DNA of 29,516 nt from CAWBRT01 sp050015355. GTDB lineage: Bacteria > Acidobacteriota > Terriglobia > Terriglobales > Acidobacteriaceae. Made by a program: the position numbers and the translations under genes. This document shows positions 6,517 through 23,647 of the stretch, one piece after another; positions within the stretch are counted from its first letter, which is position 1, and every line of letters begins with the position of its first letter. The stretch lies in contig JBEKBO010000062.1 of assembly GCA_050015355.1 (NCBI GenBank), positions 1 through 29,516 of the forward strand, written 5' to 3'. The notes below the pieces were generated by a model, which saw only the letters and a program-made list of their open reading frames with translations, was not told the origin of the DNA and did no database searches.

Positions 6517-6705
6517 CTACTCGTCCTTCTCGTCCTCGTCTTCGTCTTCTTCGTCCTCGTCGTCGCTCACCTTGTTCAGCTCGAGCGGGTTTGTGGCAAC
6601 AACTTCGAAGTCGGTGCCGCACTCCAGGCAGGAGACGATTTCGCCTTCGTCGAGTTCGTCTTCTTCAATATCGAGATCGGTTTCGCACTCTGGACATAAA
6701 ACCAT
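6517..6705 (-). CDS. LysW-like acidic zinc-ribbon protein
   Basis: ATG at 6705 with GAGAGG six bases upstream, 62 residues. The opening MVLCPECETDLDIEEDELDEGE followed by SCLECGTDFEVV has the CPxC...CxxC four-cysteine zinc ribbon and spacing of LysW, the amino-group carrier protein of the alpha-aminoadipate lysine/arginine route. After the ribbon the protein ends in an extreme acidic tail (DDEDEEDEDEDEKDE). True LysW ends in EDWGE, whose terminal Glu carries the substrate; this tail ends KDE, so carrier function is doubtful. No lysX, lysZ or other LysW-pathway gene is adjacent. It may be a LysW-family protein of another role, or a generic acidic zinc-ribbon protein. The reading is clear; the function is not. 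Confidence 0.7.
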   Translation of the reverse strand: MVLCPECETDLDIEEDELDEGEIVSCLECGTDFEVVATNPLELNKVSDDEDEEDEDEDEKDE

Positions 6706-7303
6706 AATTGCCTCTCTTGAACCCGTGTCCCCATTCCTATTGCCCGAGGGACCGGAAATCCGGGTGTCGTTCGATGGACACCGGAGTGTGGATTTGGCGG
6801 CCCTTTTGCCTGCTGTTTTTTTATATTTAGAATTGCCCCACAGCGTCAAGTGCTCAAACGTGAAATCGGCGGCGGACGAATGTGACCATAATGCCGGGTC
6901 GTTTGCCCGCTGCCTGGCCGTCATCAGGGAAAAGTTTACCGCCGGAGCTGGGCGGCCGGCAGTGATCTGGAGGCGGAACCGGTTTTTGCCGGGGAGATGA
7001 CCGGAATTCCTTTACGGCACAGGGATTTGCACCGTTCGCTTCAGGGAATACGAGAAGACTTCCACCGCCAACATCAGAACCCCGGCATGGAAAATAGCAT
7101 CGAATATGTGTGGGCTGCTGAGTGGCCGGCCGCGTAAAGAGGCGTTGGCCGCGGCTCCCGCGGCGGCTGAGCATTGCGGTTTCGGCACGCCGCCGGCGCA
7201 GATCTGGATCAATACCCTGAATTTGGAAAACGACACTATACTTGAGTTGGCAAACGGTGGTGGACCACGGCAGCCGGAAGCAAGTTAGCCGAAGGAAGGA
7301 CAT
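6706..7303. other. Intergenic stretch between divergent genes
   Basis: About 600 bases separate the LysW-like gene (minus) from the rhomboid gene (plus), so both promoters should lie here. An AT-rich patch at 6816-6836 (ttttttatatttagaattgc) is the best place for a promoter. Short frames at 7012-7236 (minus) and 7106-7288 (plus) cover each other and resemble no family. I see no RNA gene. Confidence 0.4.
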
Positions 7304-8206
7304 ATGCGCGGATCTATGAATCGCGGTGGTGGCGGGTCGGGAATGTCTCTGGCTTTACCTCCGTTCACCCGCATTGTGAAAAAGCTGCTGATCATCAACA
7401 CCGCTGTTTATATACTTACGCTGCTGGCGCAGAGCTTCGCGCCGGTCTTCTTGCGCGTGCTGCGTTTCGGCTGGTTGGTTCCGGCCGATGTCCTGCACGG
7501 CGCGCTGTGGGAGCTGGTGACCTATTCGTTCTTTCACGTGGGTCTGTTCCATCTGCTATTCAATATGCTGGCGCTGTGGATGTTCGGCTCACAGTTTGAG
7601 ATGGACTGGGGTCCGCGGCGGTTTCTGGAGTTCTACTTTTTCTGCGTAGTTGGCGCCGCGCTTTCGACGATGGTGGTTGGCTATGCCGGCCTGGCGGTCA
7701 GCGGCGGCCCGGGTTCATTTGGCTTTTTCGCGAATCTCGGGCGCCTGGTCTACACGCCCACGCTTGGAGCCTCAGGCGGCATCTACGGCCTCCTCATCGC
7801 CTTCGGGATATTGTACGGCGACCGCCAGATCTACATGTTTCCCCTGCCGTTCGGGATCAAAGCCAAGTACATGGTTGGCATATGGATATTCATAGCCCTG
7901 GTGGGAGCGTTGCAGGGTCCGGGCGGAGTAGCCAACTTCGCGCATCTTGGAGGCGCTTTCTGCGGCTGGCTTTATCTCCGGTTCGTGCCGCAGAGCGGAC
8001 TGCAAGTCCAGGTCAAGGCTTCAGAGGGGTTCTACGGCATCCGAAACAGCTATTACCGCTGGAAACGCCGCCGGGCGGCGAAAAAATTCGAAGTCTACAT
8101 GCGCAAGCAGGACCGCTCGCAGTATTTCGACGAGCACGGCAACTTTAAGGACCCGCACAATAACGACAAGGACAACAGCGGCCCACGCTCGCCTTGGGTC
8201 AACTAG
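7304..8206 (+). CDS. Rhomboid-family intramembrane serine protease
   Basis: ATG at 7304 behind GAAGGA, 300 residues. The GlpG-like core is intact: HVGLFHLLFNMLALWMFG (the HxxxN element of TM2, shaping the oxyanion site), the catalytic serine Ser157 in LGASGGIYGL, and the catalytic histidine His214 in NFAHLGGAFCGW. Six hydrophobic segments are visible between about residues 25 and 230. A basic cytoplasmic tail (RWKRRRAAKKFEVYMRK) and a polar Asn/Asp-rich end follow. Rhomboids cleave single-pass substrates within the inner membrane; the substrate is unknown. The N-terminus has a Gly-rich leader (MNRGGGGSGM), so an internal start is possible, but the Shine-Dalgarno favours the first ATG. It is monocistronic. 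Confidence 0.93.
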   Translation: MRGSMNRGGGGSGMSLALPPFTRIVKKLLIINTAVYILTLLAQSFAPVFLRVLRFGWLVPADVLHGALWELVTYSFFHVGLFHLLFNMLALWMFGSQFEMDWGPRRFLEFYFFCVVGAALSTMVVGYAGLAVSGGPGSFGFFANLGRLVYTPTLGASGGIYGLLIAFGILYGDRQIYMFPLPFGIKAKYMVGIWIFIALVGALQGPGGVANFAHLGGAFCGWLYLRFVPQSGLQVQVKASEGFYGIRNSYYRWKRRRAAKKFEVYMRKQDRSQYFDEHGNFKDPHNNDKDNSGPRSPWVN

Positions 8207-8249
8207 AGCAGAACCAGAATTGATGTATCCGGATCAAAACATTGAAGAA

Positions 8250-8360
8250 TGTCATTCCGACCGGAGCCGCGCAAGCACTTGGCTGGGATACATCATCCCT
8301 AGTTGGGCTCTAGACATTGCTGGCGGAGCGGTACGAGCGAAGGATTTGCAGGGCAGCCAA
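8250..8360 (+). repeat. Candidate dispersed intergenic repeat
   Basis: The spacer after the rhomboid gene contains tgtcattccgaccggagc and, 80 bases on, gagcgaaggattt. These phrases recall the repeated 'cattccgagcgaagcgaggat' type of intergenic element seen in many Acidobacteriota and Chloroflexi. No second full copy is in this window, so the call is from memory only. Confidence 0.3.
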
Positions 8361-8368
8361 AGCCGTTG

Positions 8369-8686
8369 TCATTCGGCGGCCAACTCCACGGAAGAAAACA
8401 GCAGTTCCAGGTTCTGGTGCGTAGTGGTGATCACGCAGACTTCCGGCAGCCGCATCCAGAAACGGTGAACCTCGGGATCTTCCTGCGCCTCGCGCCTGAT
8501 TTCGTTGGATTTCCAGATACGAAGGTGCACAAACCGGCTGGCATTCTTACCGTCCCGGTAGAGCAGGTCATGGCTGTAGCCCTTCCTCGCCATAAACAGA
8601 TAAAACTCGCGAAGAAGCTGGATCGTTTCTGTTTCCTTGTTTTCCAAGGGCTCCAAAATTGCGAGGGAAAGCACGGCATTGCTCAT
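8369..8686 (-). CDS. Small ABM-like (dimeric alpha-beta barrel) protein
   Basis: The start chosen is ATG 8686 (AAAGG upstream), giving 105 residues; earlier in-frame codons would add a Cys/Trp-rich leader without family character. The body reads MSNAVLSLAILEPLEN, then REFYLFMARKGYSHDLLYRD, then RFVHLRIWKSNEIRREAQEDPEVHRFWMRL and VITTTHQNLELLF. The strand/helix/strand/strand order and the W-x-S-x-E...A...HP.V..FW pattern fit the antibiotic-biosynthesis-monooxygenase (ABM) fold or similar ferredoxin-like dimeric barrels, which act in small-molecule oxidation or haem degradation. No active-site residue set can be assigned, and the role is open. It lies downstream of pyk on the same strand, 155 bases away. 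Confidence 0.65.
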   Translation of the reverse strand: MSNAVLSLAILEPLENKETETIQLLREFYLFMARKGYSHDLLYRDGKNASRFVHLRIWKSNEIRREAQEDPEVHRFWMRLPEVCVITTTHQNLELLFSSVELAAE

Positions 8687-8840
8687 AAGCGTTGGCCTTT
8701 GCTGAAAGCCTGTCCTGGCAAGATCACTTCGCTTCTCCTGCAAAAGAATTATTGCACGGCAAAACCACGCCCGCACCAACATCGTGACATGCAATCTAGA
8801 GCAATTCCACAGGCTTCAGAATAGGTGCATCCCGGAGCTA

Positions 8841-10358
8841 TCAGCCTTCAAGGGACAGGCCTTTCTTGGTTTCGCGGTGCTCACCCACCCGGTGCAATCG
8901 GATAAAGTTGGTCGAACCGCTTGTACTCTGGGTGCCCGCTACAATTCCTACCACGTCTCCGGCCTGAACGACACCGCTTTCCAGAAGGAAATTTTCCGCA
9001 TTTGTCACCATCGCCTCCGCCGTGTAAAAAGGCGCTGCGGCAATAGGACGAACACCCCAGAGCAAATTCAGACGGTTGCAGACTACCGGAATGTGGGCAA
9101 AAGCATACACCTCCGCCCGCGGCCTGTACTTGGAAATCAGCCGCGCTGTCGTACCACTTTCGGTGTAGATTGCAATGGCCCCGAGGTCGAGGTCTTCGGC
9201 AATGTGTGCCGTCGACTCGCAAACCGACTCCGAAATCGATAGCTGCCGGCCGTGGTTGCGCCTCTGCCGCAAGGCAGCCGAAGGCGAAAGATGCCTTTCG
9301 GTCTCCGTCACCAGGCGCGCCATCATGCGGACGGCCTCGCGTGGATACTGTCCGGCGGCCGTTTCCCCCGACAACATTACCGCGTCGGTGCCATCGATGA
9401 CGGCATTCGCCACGTCGCTGGCTTCGGCGCGCGTTGGCCGGGGATTTTGCATCATCGATTCCAGCATCTGCGTGGCGGTAATCACCGGCTTCCGGTATTC
9501 TGCCGCCCGGGCGATTACGTGCTTCTGGATGATGGGGACTTTCTCGGGGGCCATCTCCACGCCAAGGTCCCCGCGAGCCACCATGACCCAATCGGCGATC
9601 TCCAGAATTTCATCCAGATTCTCGATTGCCTGCGGTTTTTCCAGCTTGGCACAGACAACGGTGTCGGCGCCGTGGCTCGCAATCGCTGCCTTCGCCATGC
9701 GTACGTCGTTAGCACTGCGCACAAAAGAAACTGCCACGGCATCGACGCCATGTTCGAGGCCGAACTTCAGGTCCTGGTAATCTTTTTCCGTCAAAGAAGG
9801 AACGCCTAGTACGGCTCCCGGCAAATTGATGCCTTGGTGCTCCCCCAGGATTCCGCCATCGACCACGTCGCAGATAACGTCCTCGCCCTTCACCTCGAGA
9901 ACCTTGAGAGACAGCTTCCCGTCGGACAGCAGTATGCGGTTGCCCGCCTGCACCTCGCGCGAAAGCTCATGGAAGGTAGTGGAGACGAGCTCCGAGGTCC
10001 CCGCCACCTCTCGCGTGGTGATGGTGAATCGCCGGCCCGGAGTCAGCGGGACAGGCTTGCCATCGCGCAGGGGGCCGGTGCGCATCTTCGGCCCTTGCAA
10101 ATCCTGGAGGATGCAAATGGTGCGGTTGAGCTGCCGGGCGACCTTGCGCAAACGCTCAATTACGCGGGCGTGCTGCGGGTGAGTGCCATGCGAGAAGTTC
10201 AGGCGCGCCACATCCATGCCGAGCCGCATGAGAGCGCCGATCATCTCTTCGGAATCGCTCGCCGGCCCAATGGTACAGACGATCTTGGCCCGCCGCGACC
10301 TCGTTTTACGGGCAGAATCTTCCTCCGCTGCCCAGTCGGACGTTATCAATTTCATCAT
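8841..10358 (-). CDS. pyk: Pyruvate kinase
   Basis: 505 residues from ATG 10358; a second ATG follows immediately. It catalyses phosphoenolpyruvate + ADP to pyruvate + ATP in glycolysis. Visible signatures are RRAKIVCTIGPASDSEE and LNFSHGTHPQH near the N-terminus, the KMRTGPLRDG barrel strand entering the B domain, AKLEKPQAIENLDEIL with the active-site lysine, MVARGDLGVEM, and ITATQMLESM followed by NPRPTRAEASDVANAVIDGTDAVMLSGETAAG. The C-terminal allosteric domain is present, with an ESGTTARLISKYRP loop. It is slightly longer than the usual 470-480 residues because of about 20 extra N-terminal residues and a basic tail. The upstream yihY stop codon directly abuts the ATG, implying co-transcription and translational coupling. 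Confidence 0.97.
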   Translation of the reverse strand: MMKLITSDWAAEEDSARKTRSRRAKIVCTIGPASDSEEMIGALMRLGMDVARLNFSHGTHPQHARVIERLRKVARQLNRTICILQDLQGPKMRTGPLRDGKPVPLTPGRRFTITTREVAGTSELVSTTFHELSREVQAGNRILLSDGKLSLKVLEVKGEDVICDVVDGGILGEHQGINLPGAVLGVPSLTEKDYQDLKFGLEHGVDAVAVSFVRSANDVRMAKAAIASHGADTVVCAKLEKPQAIENLDEILEIADWVMVARGDLGVEMAPEKVPIIQKHVIARAAEYRKPVITATQMLESMMQNPRPTRAEASDVANAVIDGTDAVMLSGETAAGQYPREAVRMMARLVTETERHLSPSAALRQRRNHGRQLSISESVCESTAHIAEDLDLGAIAIYTESGTTARLISKYRPRAEVYAFAHIPVVCNRLNLLWGVRPIAAAPFYTAEAMVTNAENFLLESGVVQAGDVVGIVAGTQSTSGSTNFIRLHRVGEHRETKKGLSLEG

Positions 10359-11237
10359 TCAAACTCGCTCGGAACTAACGTTGGGCGGCTTCAACTCGGA
10401 GTGGGCTCCGAACAGGAAACGGGGATGCCGCTGGGCATTGTATTCAGCGCCGATCAGCACGACGAATGATACCAGGTAGAGCCAGATCAACAGCGCGATC
10501 GCAGTGCCTACCGATCCGTAAATCACCGTGTAATTGCTGAAATGCCTCAGGTAGGTACCGAACAGGACCGTGGCCAGAAACCACATCACGGTGGCCAGAA
10601 GCGCTCCCGGCAACACGCGATGCCAAGGCTGAGTGCGCGGCACTCCATGGTGGTAAATCAACGCGATTACGGCAATGCTGGTCAGGGTTGCGATGATCCA
10701 CCGCAGCGCCGTAGAGACACCCAGAATGTAGGCGCTAAAGTCATGCCCGGCGTGATACATGATCCAGTTCTCGATCTGGTTGCCGAACGCGACCAGGAAG
10801 CTGGCAAACGCCATCGGAATGCCGGCCAGAAACACCAGCAGAAAAGCCGTCAGGCGCTCTTTGACCAGGGTTATCTTGCGCGGCATGCAATAGGCCTTAT
10901 GAAAACCGTCCATCCAGGAGATCATCACGCCCGAGGAAGTCCAGAGAGTGATCACCGAAGTGGTGATAAGCATGCCGATCGGCCGGGGCTTGGCGCCCAC
11001 GAAATAGGCCAGCACCACGGACCGGGTACCCGGGGGCATGATGCGGCCGATAGCGTAAGAAATCTCGCGGATGAAGACTTCCGTGCTCTGTGAGGCCACC
11101 AGGATGGAGGCCAGCAGAAGCGCCGCCGGAAACAAGGTAAAAATGGCGGAGTAGGCCGCAGCCTTCGCGACCGCAAACTGGTCGTGCTCAAAGGCCTTTA
11201 CGAATGAAATCCGCAGCAACCTGAGAAACTGCAGCAT
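10359..11237 (-). CDS. YihY/BrkB-family inner-membrane protein
   Basis: From ATG 11237 the product has 292 residues (an in-frame TTG at 11282 would add 15). The family was once called RNase BN but is now viewed as a transporter-like or structural membrane protein; the substrate is unknown. Signatures are FAVAKAAAYSAIFTLFPAALLLAS in TM1, the short LWTSSGVMISWMDGFHKAY segment, and the final GTYLRHFSNYTVIYGSVGTAIALLIWLYL helix typical of BrkB proteins. About six membrane helices are visible, with a cytoplasmic basic tail. Neither candidate start has a good Shine-Dalgarno, so the exact N-terminus is unsure. The TGA is followed at once by the pyk ATG, a tight two-gene operon that is not an obvious functional pair. 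Confidence 0.9.
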   Translation of the reverse strand: MLQFLRLLRISFVKAFEHDQFAVAKAAAYSAIFTLFPAALLLASILVASQSTEVFIREISYAIGRIMPPGTRSVVLAYFVGAKPRPIGMLITTSVITLWTSSGVMISWMDGFHKAYCMPRKITLVKERLTAFLLVFLAGIPMAFASFLVAFGNQIENWIMYHAGHDFSAYILGVSTALRWIIATLTSIAVIALIYHHGVPRTQPWHRVLPGALLATVMWFLATVLFGTYLRHFSNYTVIYGSVGTAIALLIWLYLVSFVVLIGAEYNAQRHPRFLFGAHSELKPPNVSSERV

Positions 11238-11495
11238 AGAGAGAGTCGGTATAAGCCTAAACTGGCGCAGCGTTTTTGGCAAAAAGAACCAGTGTTCAGT
11301 AGTGGGTCAATTTGGATGGTGCCCCAGGTTCCGCGCCGCCAAGGAACTCCGTTGAGGCCATCCGCGCAGCTTGGCTGGCTGTGCTGCCGGTAGCGATAGG
11401 CTCCTTTGGTTGTCCGGCGCTAACCTGGGGAATGGCCCCACGTCAGCCCAACTCCAGGGCGGGACGTGGAGCACCCTTCTTCACAGCTCCGCGTC
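11238..11495. other. Spacer between rpoC terminator and yihY
   Basis: About 260 bases without a gene. It should hold the promoter of the yihY-pyk pair (minus strand). No strong -35/-10 pair stands out. Confidence 0.4.
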
Positions 11496-11522
11496 AAAAA
11501 AATCGGGGGACCGAAGTCCCCC
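11496..11522 (-). terminator. Rho-independent terminator of the rpoBC transcript
   Basis: Reading the minus strand: GGGGGAC, a TTCG tetraloop, GTCCCCC, then GATTTTTTT. A perfect 7-bp GC stem, an exceptionally stable loop and a seven-T run, placed 26 bases after the rpoC stop codon. Confidence 0.95.
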
Positions 11523-11548
11523 AACGTAGATCGCGCTTTTGGCCGCTA

Positions 11549-15754
<4,206 letters not shown>

Positions 15755-15758
15755 AGTG

Positions 15759-15768
15759 CCTCCTTCCT
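15759..15768 (-). promoter_or_regulatory. Strong Shine-Dalgarno that sets the rpoC TTG start
   Basis: AGGAAGGAGG on the minus strand, four bases before the TTG at 15754-15752. It is inside the alternative longer reading frame, which argues that the longer N-terminus is not translated. Confidence 0.8.
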
Positions 15769-15925
15769 GAACGCTGCTGCGTCCAGGCGTCGCGGCCTCT
15801 CGCGGCCGCCAGCGGCTCCCGGAATTTGTCAGTCGCGGTTGCTGGTGCCATTCACCGGCGCTGACCTGATCTCGATCCGCCATGGCGCGGGAGCTACCCG
15901 GCGGATTCGCAATTTCGCGCGGCGG

Positions 15926-20401
<4,476 letters not shown>

Positions 20402-21331
20402 TTAATACTCCTAGGAATTTCCCCGCGGAACGCGCACGCGAGAACCACCGCGCGAATAGCTCGCGCAACGACAGCCGTCAGCCCGGAATGCCAGTTGCCC
20501 GGGCACCAGGAACAGCCGCCAATCCATTTGCAATGGAATCTCCCGCGACAGCCGGTGGAAGCCGTCTATTCGAGATCCCTCCGGGAATGCCTCATGATCC
20601 CGGATAAGACTTGAAACTGCCGAGGAATTGCAGTAAAACCCTAGTTTCACCTCGTCGGAAGCGATCCCCGCTCAGGCACACCGAGCGGGAAGGTCGTTTG
20701 GGTGTTCTTTGCAAACAACCATAAGCGCCCCTGGGAGCAAAACTTCCCCTGGGCGCCTCCTGAGGCGTCTTGTGATCTTGCGGCCCGCATGCTCGGGCCT
20801 TCCGGTACTCGTCACTTGCACCGGAAACGAAATATTCTATTCCCCGCGCCAGTTAATTGAAGGCCTGTCTCTCGGCTAGCCTCATCCCACCGCAGATATC
20901 GGCCGCCGGTGCCAATCCAACACTTTGCAAACCACTTACGACTCAGCCCAGCTCCCGCCCCGCACTCAGGCTCCGCAGAGGCCGTCGTAGTCAACTACTC
21001 ATTCCGGGAATGCCGCAGTCCTAGCAATTAGATGACCGCTTTTCTTCCACGGCTTCAAAATTCCGCGCAGCAACACAGGATGGGCTCTAGCTCCGTGAAC
21101 TAAGCCCCCTGTGATTTGTGCTCTGTACGTGAGTTCACGTACTGTCTCTAACTTGCCAACCCCATTAGCTTGTGGATGTTTCCCAAGCTGCCGGGTATTT
21201 TGTCGTTCGAACGCCCTGCCGGAACGAATCACCGAACCCGACAGAACAATCCGGACTCCCAAGTCATCATCCTAGCTTAACGCATCCCACACTAAAACGT
21301 GTTATTTGTTTTGGGTCGCAACCGGTCCTGA
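20402..21331. other. 930-bp spacer between rplL and rpoB, with hairpins
   Basis: On the minus strand this is the rpoB leader, far longer than usual. Visible structure: CCCGCTC/GAGCGGG (20667-20689, 9-base loop) and GCGCCC/GGGCGC (20725-20756, with an inner GGG/CCC), the latter containing cccctggg twice. Either could act as attenuator or processing site. A weak TTCAAT-16-TAGAAT pair (minus strand, about 20835-20863) is the best promoter-like site I found. Short frames here (20411-20650, 20812-20994, 20999-21262, all minus) resemble nothing and lack Shine-Dalgarno sites. Confidence 0.45.
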
Positions 21332-21712
21332 CTACTTAACTTCGACCGTCGCTCCGGCGTCGGCGAACTTTTTCCTGATCGTCTCGGCTTCTTCCTTCGA
21401 GACGCCTTCCTTCACCGGCTTCGGTGCGCCGTCAACCAGGTCCTTGGCTTCTTTCAGGCCCAAGCTGGTGACTTCGCGTACAGCCTTGATAACATTGATC
21501 TTATTCGCGCCAGCGGCGAGGAGAACGACGGTAAATTCCGTCTTTTCTTCGACCGGAGCCGCCGCTGCGGCGCCCGCGCCCGCAGCCACTGCGACCGGAG
21601 CCGCTGCCGCCGCCGATACCCCGAGGCGCTCTTCCAGCTTTTTCACCAACTCCGCCGCTTCAAGCAGCGACAACCCGACAATCTGTTCTTCCAACTGCTG
21701 CAAATCCGCCAT
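21332..21712 (-). CDS. rplL: 50S ribosomal protein L7/L12
   Basis: 126 residues from ATG 21712 with GGAG eight bases upstream. The N-terminal dimerisation domain (MADLQQLEEQIVGLSLLEAAELVKKLEERLG), the Ala-rich hinge (AAAAPVAVAAGAGAAAAAP) and the C-terminal factor-binding domain (TEFTVVLLAAGANKINVIKAVREVTSLGLKEAKDLVDGAPKPVKEGV) are all complete. L7/L12 forms the flexible stalk that recruits EF-Tu, EF-G and IF2 and binds the C-terminal helix of L10. It follows rplJ on the same strand after a spacer of 389 bases, much longer than the tight coupling seen in most bacteria. Confidence 0.98.
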   Translation of the reverse strand: MADLQQLEEQIVGLSLLEAAELVKKLEERLGVSAAAAAPVAVAAGAGAAAAAPVEEKTEFTVVLLAAGANKINVIKAVREVTSLGLKEAKDLVDGAPKPVKEGVSKEEAETIRKKFADAGATVEVK

Positions 21713-22101
21713 TTCAATTCTCCAATCTTGATCGTTGATTCATTGTGTTGGTTTCGTTATCTCCGCCTGCGGAAGTGTCTGAGACCTACGGACGGCCGCA
21801 ACGCAATCACTGCGTGACTTAGGCCCGCTCCAACCACCCGGGCGGCTATCGCCAAACCGGGGTGGACATCTCGCCGCCACGCCAGACACGCGACGAACTC
21901 GACACGCCTCAACGGAACACCCGCCAGACATCGACTTCCTATCCAGCAGGGCCGAACGGATAACAAAAACCACCTGGAACGGCGTTCACCGCTCCGAACC
22001 CTCAGACCAGTGTCCTGCCCGCCGGGCCGGCCACTGTCCCGAACTTTTCCGCCGAACAGCCGCCAACGGCAGCCGCCCGGTTCCCCTTGGGCACGGCCGA
22101 A
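21713..22101. other. Spacer between rplJ and rplL
   Basis: 389 bases without a gene. A minus-strand frame at 21740-21973 is Arg/Ser/Cys-rich and lacks any ribosome site. A short GAACG/CGTTC hairpin near 21980 followed by a T-rich patch (GGTTTTTG on the minus strand) might slow polymerase. No promoter is convincing. Confidence 0.4.
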
Positions 22102-22647
22102 CTAAGCAGTCGGCTCGCCGCCCTGGAATTTCTTTTTTTCCACGCCCTGGTTGAGAACCACGGCGAGATTGCGTCCCACCGCATTGATCGCCGTCGCCAG
22201 TCGTGTCGCCGGAGCGCTTATCAGGAAAAGCAGCTTCGAGTAGAGCTCTTCCTTCGAGGGCATGTTGGCCAGCGCCTCGATGTCCTTCACCCGGATGGCG
22301 CGGCCTTCGACCACTCCGGCCCTGAACTTCAGCTCCGGATTGTCTTTCGCGTACTTGGTAAGCGCCTTCGCCAGCGCGATCGGGTCACCGCTCGTGTAGG
22401 CAATAGACGTGCGGCCCTCCAGGCTCTTTACCACGGCTTCAAAAGCCGTGCCTTTCGCCGCACGCTCGGCCAGCGTGTTCTTGACGACGCGGTACTTTGC
22501 ACCGGTACCGCGAATCGCCCGGCGCAGTTCATCGTCATTGGCAACCGTCAGCTTGCCGAACTCGGCGACAAAGCCATTCTTGACGCTCTTCAATTCGCCG
22601 GCGAGCTGTTCTACCTGTTCGATCTTTTTTGCTTTCGTGACAGCCAT
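22102..22647 (-). CDS. rplJ: 50S ribosomal protein L10
   Basis: The start is ATG 22647 (MAVTKAKKIEQVEQLAGELK), with GAAGGA seven bases upstream; the longer frame to 22674 has no family match in its extra nine residues. It has 181 residues. The RNA-binding N-terminal domain (VAEFGKLTVANDDELRRAIRGTGAKYRVVKNTLAERA) and the IAYTSGDPIALAKAL segment are typical. The C-terminal helix that binds L7/L12 dimers is present (LATAINAVGRNLAVVLNQGVEKKK). L10 anchors the stalk on 23S rRNA and in many bacteria represses its own operon through a leader structure; only 90 bases separate it from rplA, and I cannot identify a leader there. Confidence 0.97.
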   Translation of the reverse strand: MAVTKAKKIEQVEQLAGELKSVKNGFVAEFGKLTVANDDELRRAIRGTGAKYRVVKNTLAERAAKGTAFEAVVKSLEGRTSIAYTSGDPIALAKALTKYAKDNPELKFRAGVVEGRAIRVKDIEALANMPSKEELYSKLLFLISAPATRLATAINAVGRNLAVVLNQGVEKKKFQGGEPTA

Positions 22648-22739
22648 TGCTGATTCCTTCGAGATCCCGTGCAAACGCCCTTTGGGTCTGCCGGGTTGTT
22701 GTCGATCTTCTGTCGATGCCTTCCGCCGTGCCTGGGCTC

Positions 22740-23450
22740 CTACGCTTTCGCCGCAGCCTCAACCGGGGCCGTATCGATAGGCACGCCCGGACCCATGGTC
22801 GAACTCAGGGTGCAACCCTTGATGTACTTGCCTTTGGCGACCGATGGCTTGGCTTTGACCACCGCAGTAACAACCGTGGTGGCATTTTCAACCAGCTTCT
22901 TGGGCTCAAACGAGAGTTTGCCCACCGGCACATGCACCAGCGCCGTTTTGTCGGTGCGGAACTCGACCTTGCCGGCCTTCACCTCTTGCACGGCCTTGGC
23001 CACATCAAACGTAACGGTTCCGGTCTTGGGATTCGGCATCAGGCCGCGCGGGCCGAGCACTTTGCCCAGGCGTCCGACGGACTTCATCATGTCAGGCGTG
23101 GAGATCACGGCGTCGAAATCGGTCCAGTTTTCCTTCTGGATCTTCTCCACCATGTCTTCGCCGCCGACGATGTCCGCACCAGCGGCTTCGGCTTCACGCA
23201 TCTTCTCGCCGCTGGCGATGACCAGTACCTTCTTTGACTTGCCGAGCCCGTGCGGCAGCACAACCGTGCCGCGCACCATCTGATCGGCGTGTTTCGGATC
23301 GACGCCCAGCCTCAGCGTGAGATCCACGGTCTCGTCGAACTTGGCGTATTTCACCTTTTGCAGCAGCGAAACCGCGTCGTCGAGCGAGTAAGCATGCGCT
23401 TCCACAGCGGCGCGCGCCTTGTTGATATTCTTTCCAACTTTACGTCCCAC
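22740..23450 (-). CDS. rplA: 50S ribosomal protein L1
   Basis: 236 residues from a GTG at 23450, with AGGAG seven bases upstream. The sequence is full length: MGRKVGKNINKARAAVE opening, DETVDLTLRLGVDPKHADQMVRGTVVLPHGLGK, then LGPRGLMPNPKTGTVT and the closing KGKYIKGCTLSSTMGPGVPID. L1 forms the mobile L1 stalk at the E site and in many bacteria represses the rplKA message by binding a mimic of its rRNA site; I could not pick out that mimic here. It follows rplK after about 200 bases. Confidence 0.98.
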   Translation of the reverse strand: MGRKVGKNINKARAAVEAHAYSLDDAVSLLQKVKYAKFDETVDLTLRLGVDPKHADQMVRGTVVLPHGLGKSKKVLVIASGEKMREAEAAGADIVGGEDMVEKIQKENWTDFDAVISTPDMMKSVGRLGKVLGPRGLMPNPKTGTVTFDVAKAVQEVKAGKVEFRTDKTALVHVPVGKLSFEPKKLVENATTVVTAVVKAKPSVAKGKYIKGCTLSSTMGPGVPIDTAPVEAAAKA

Positions 23451-23647
23451 TTTTCACTCCTAGTCTCCCACCGCGCACGCTTACGTGGTCCCAACAATCG
23501 CCTGGGTGTAGCGTGAGCCGTGGTGTTGTCGACTTGCGGACCATGCCGCAAGAACTTTTCTCCGTCTGCGACGGCTTCCTGGATTAGAACACCTCTTACT
23601 GGTGCGGCCTGCGCCACAAGAAGTTCTTCTCTCCGCCTCCGGGCCTG

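Noticed and set aside
7012..7288. Two short opposing ORFs upstream of the rhomboid gene
   Set aside because: They cover each other, match nothing and lack ribosome sites; treated as intergenic.
21740..21973. 77-codon minus-strand ORF between rplJ and rplL
   Set aside because: Arg/Ser/Cys-rich composition, no Shine-Dalgarno, no recognisable motif.
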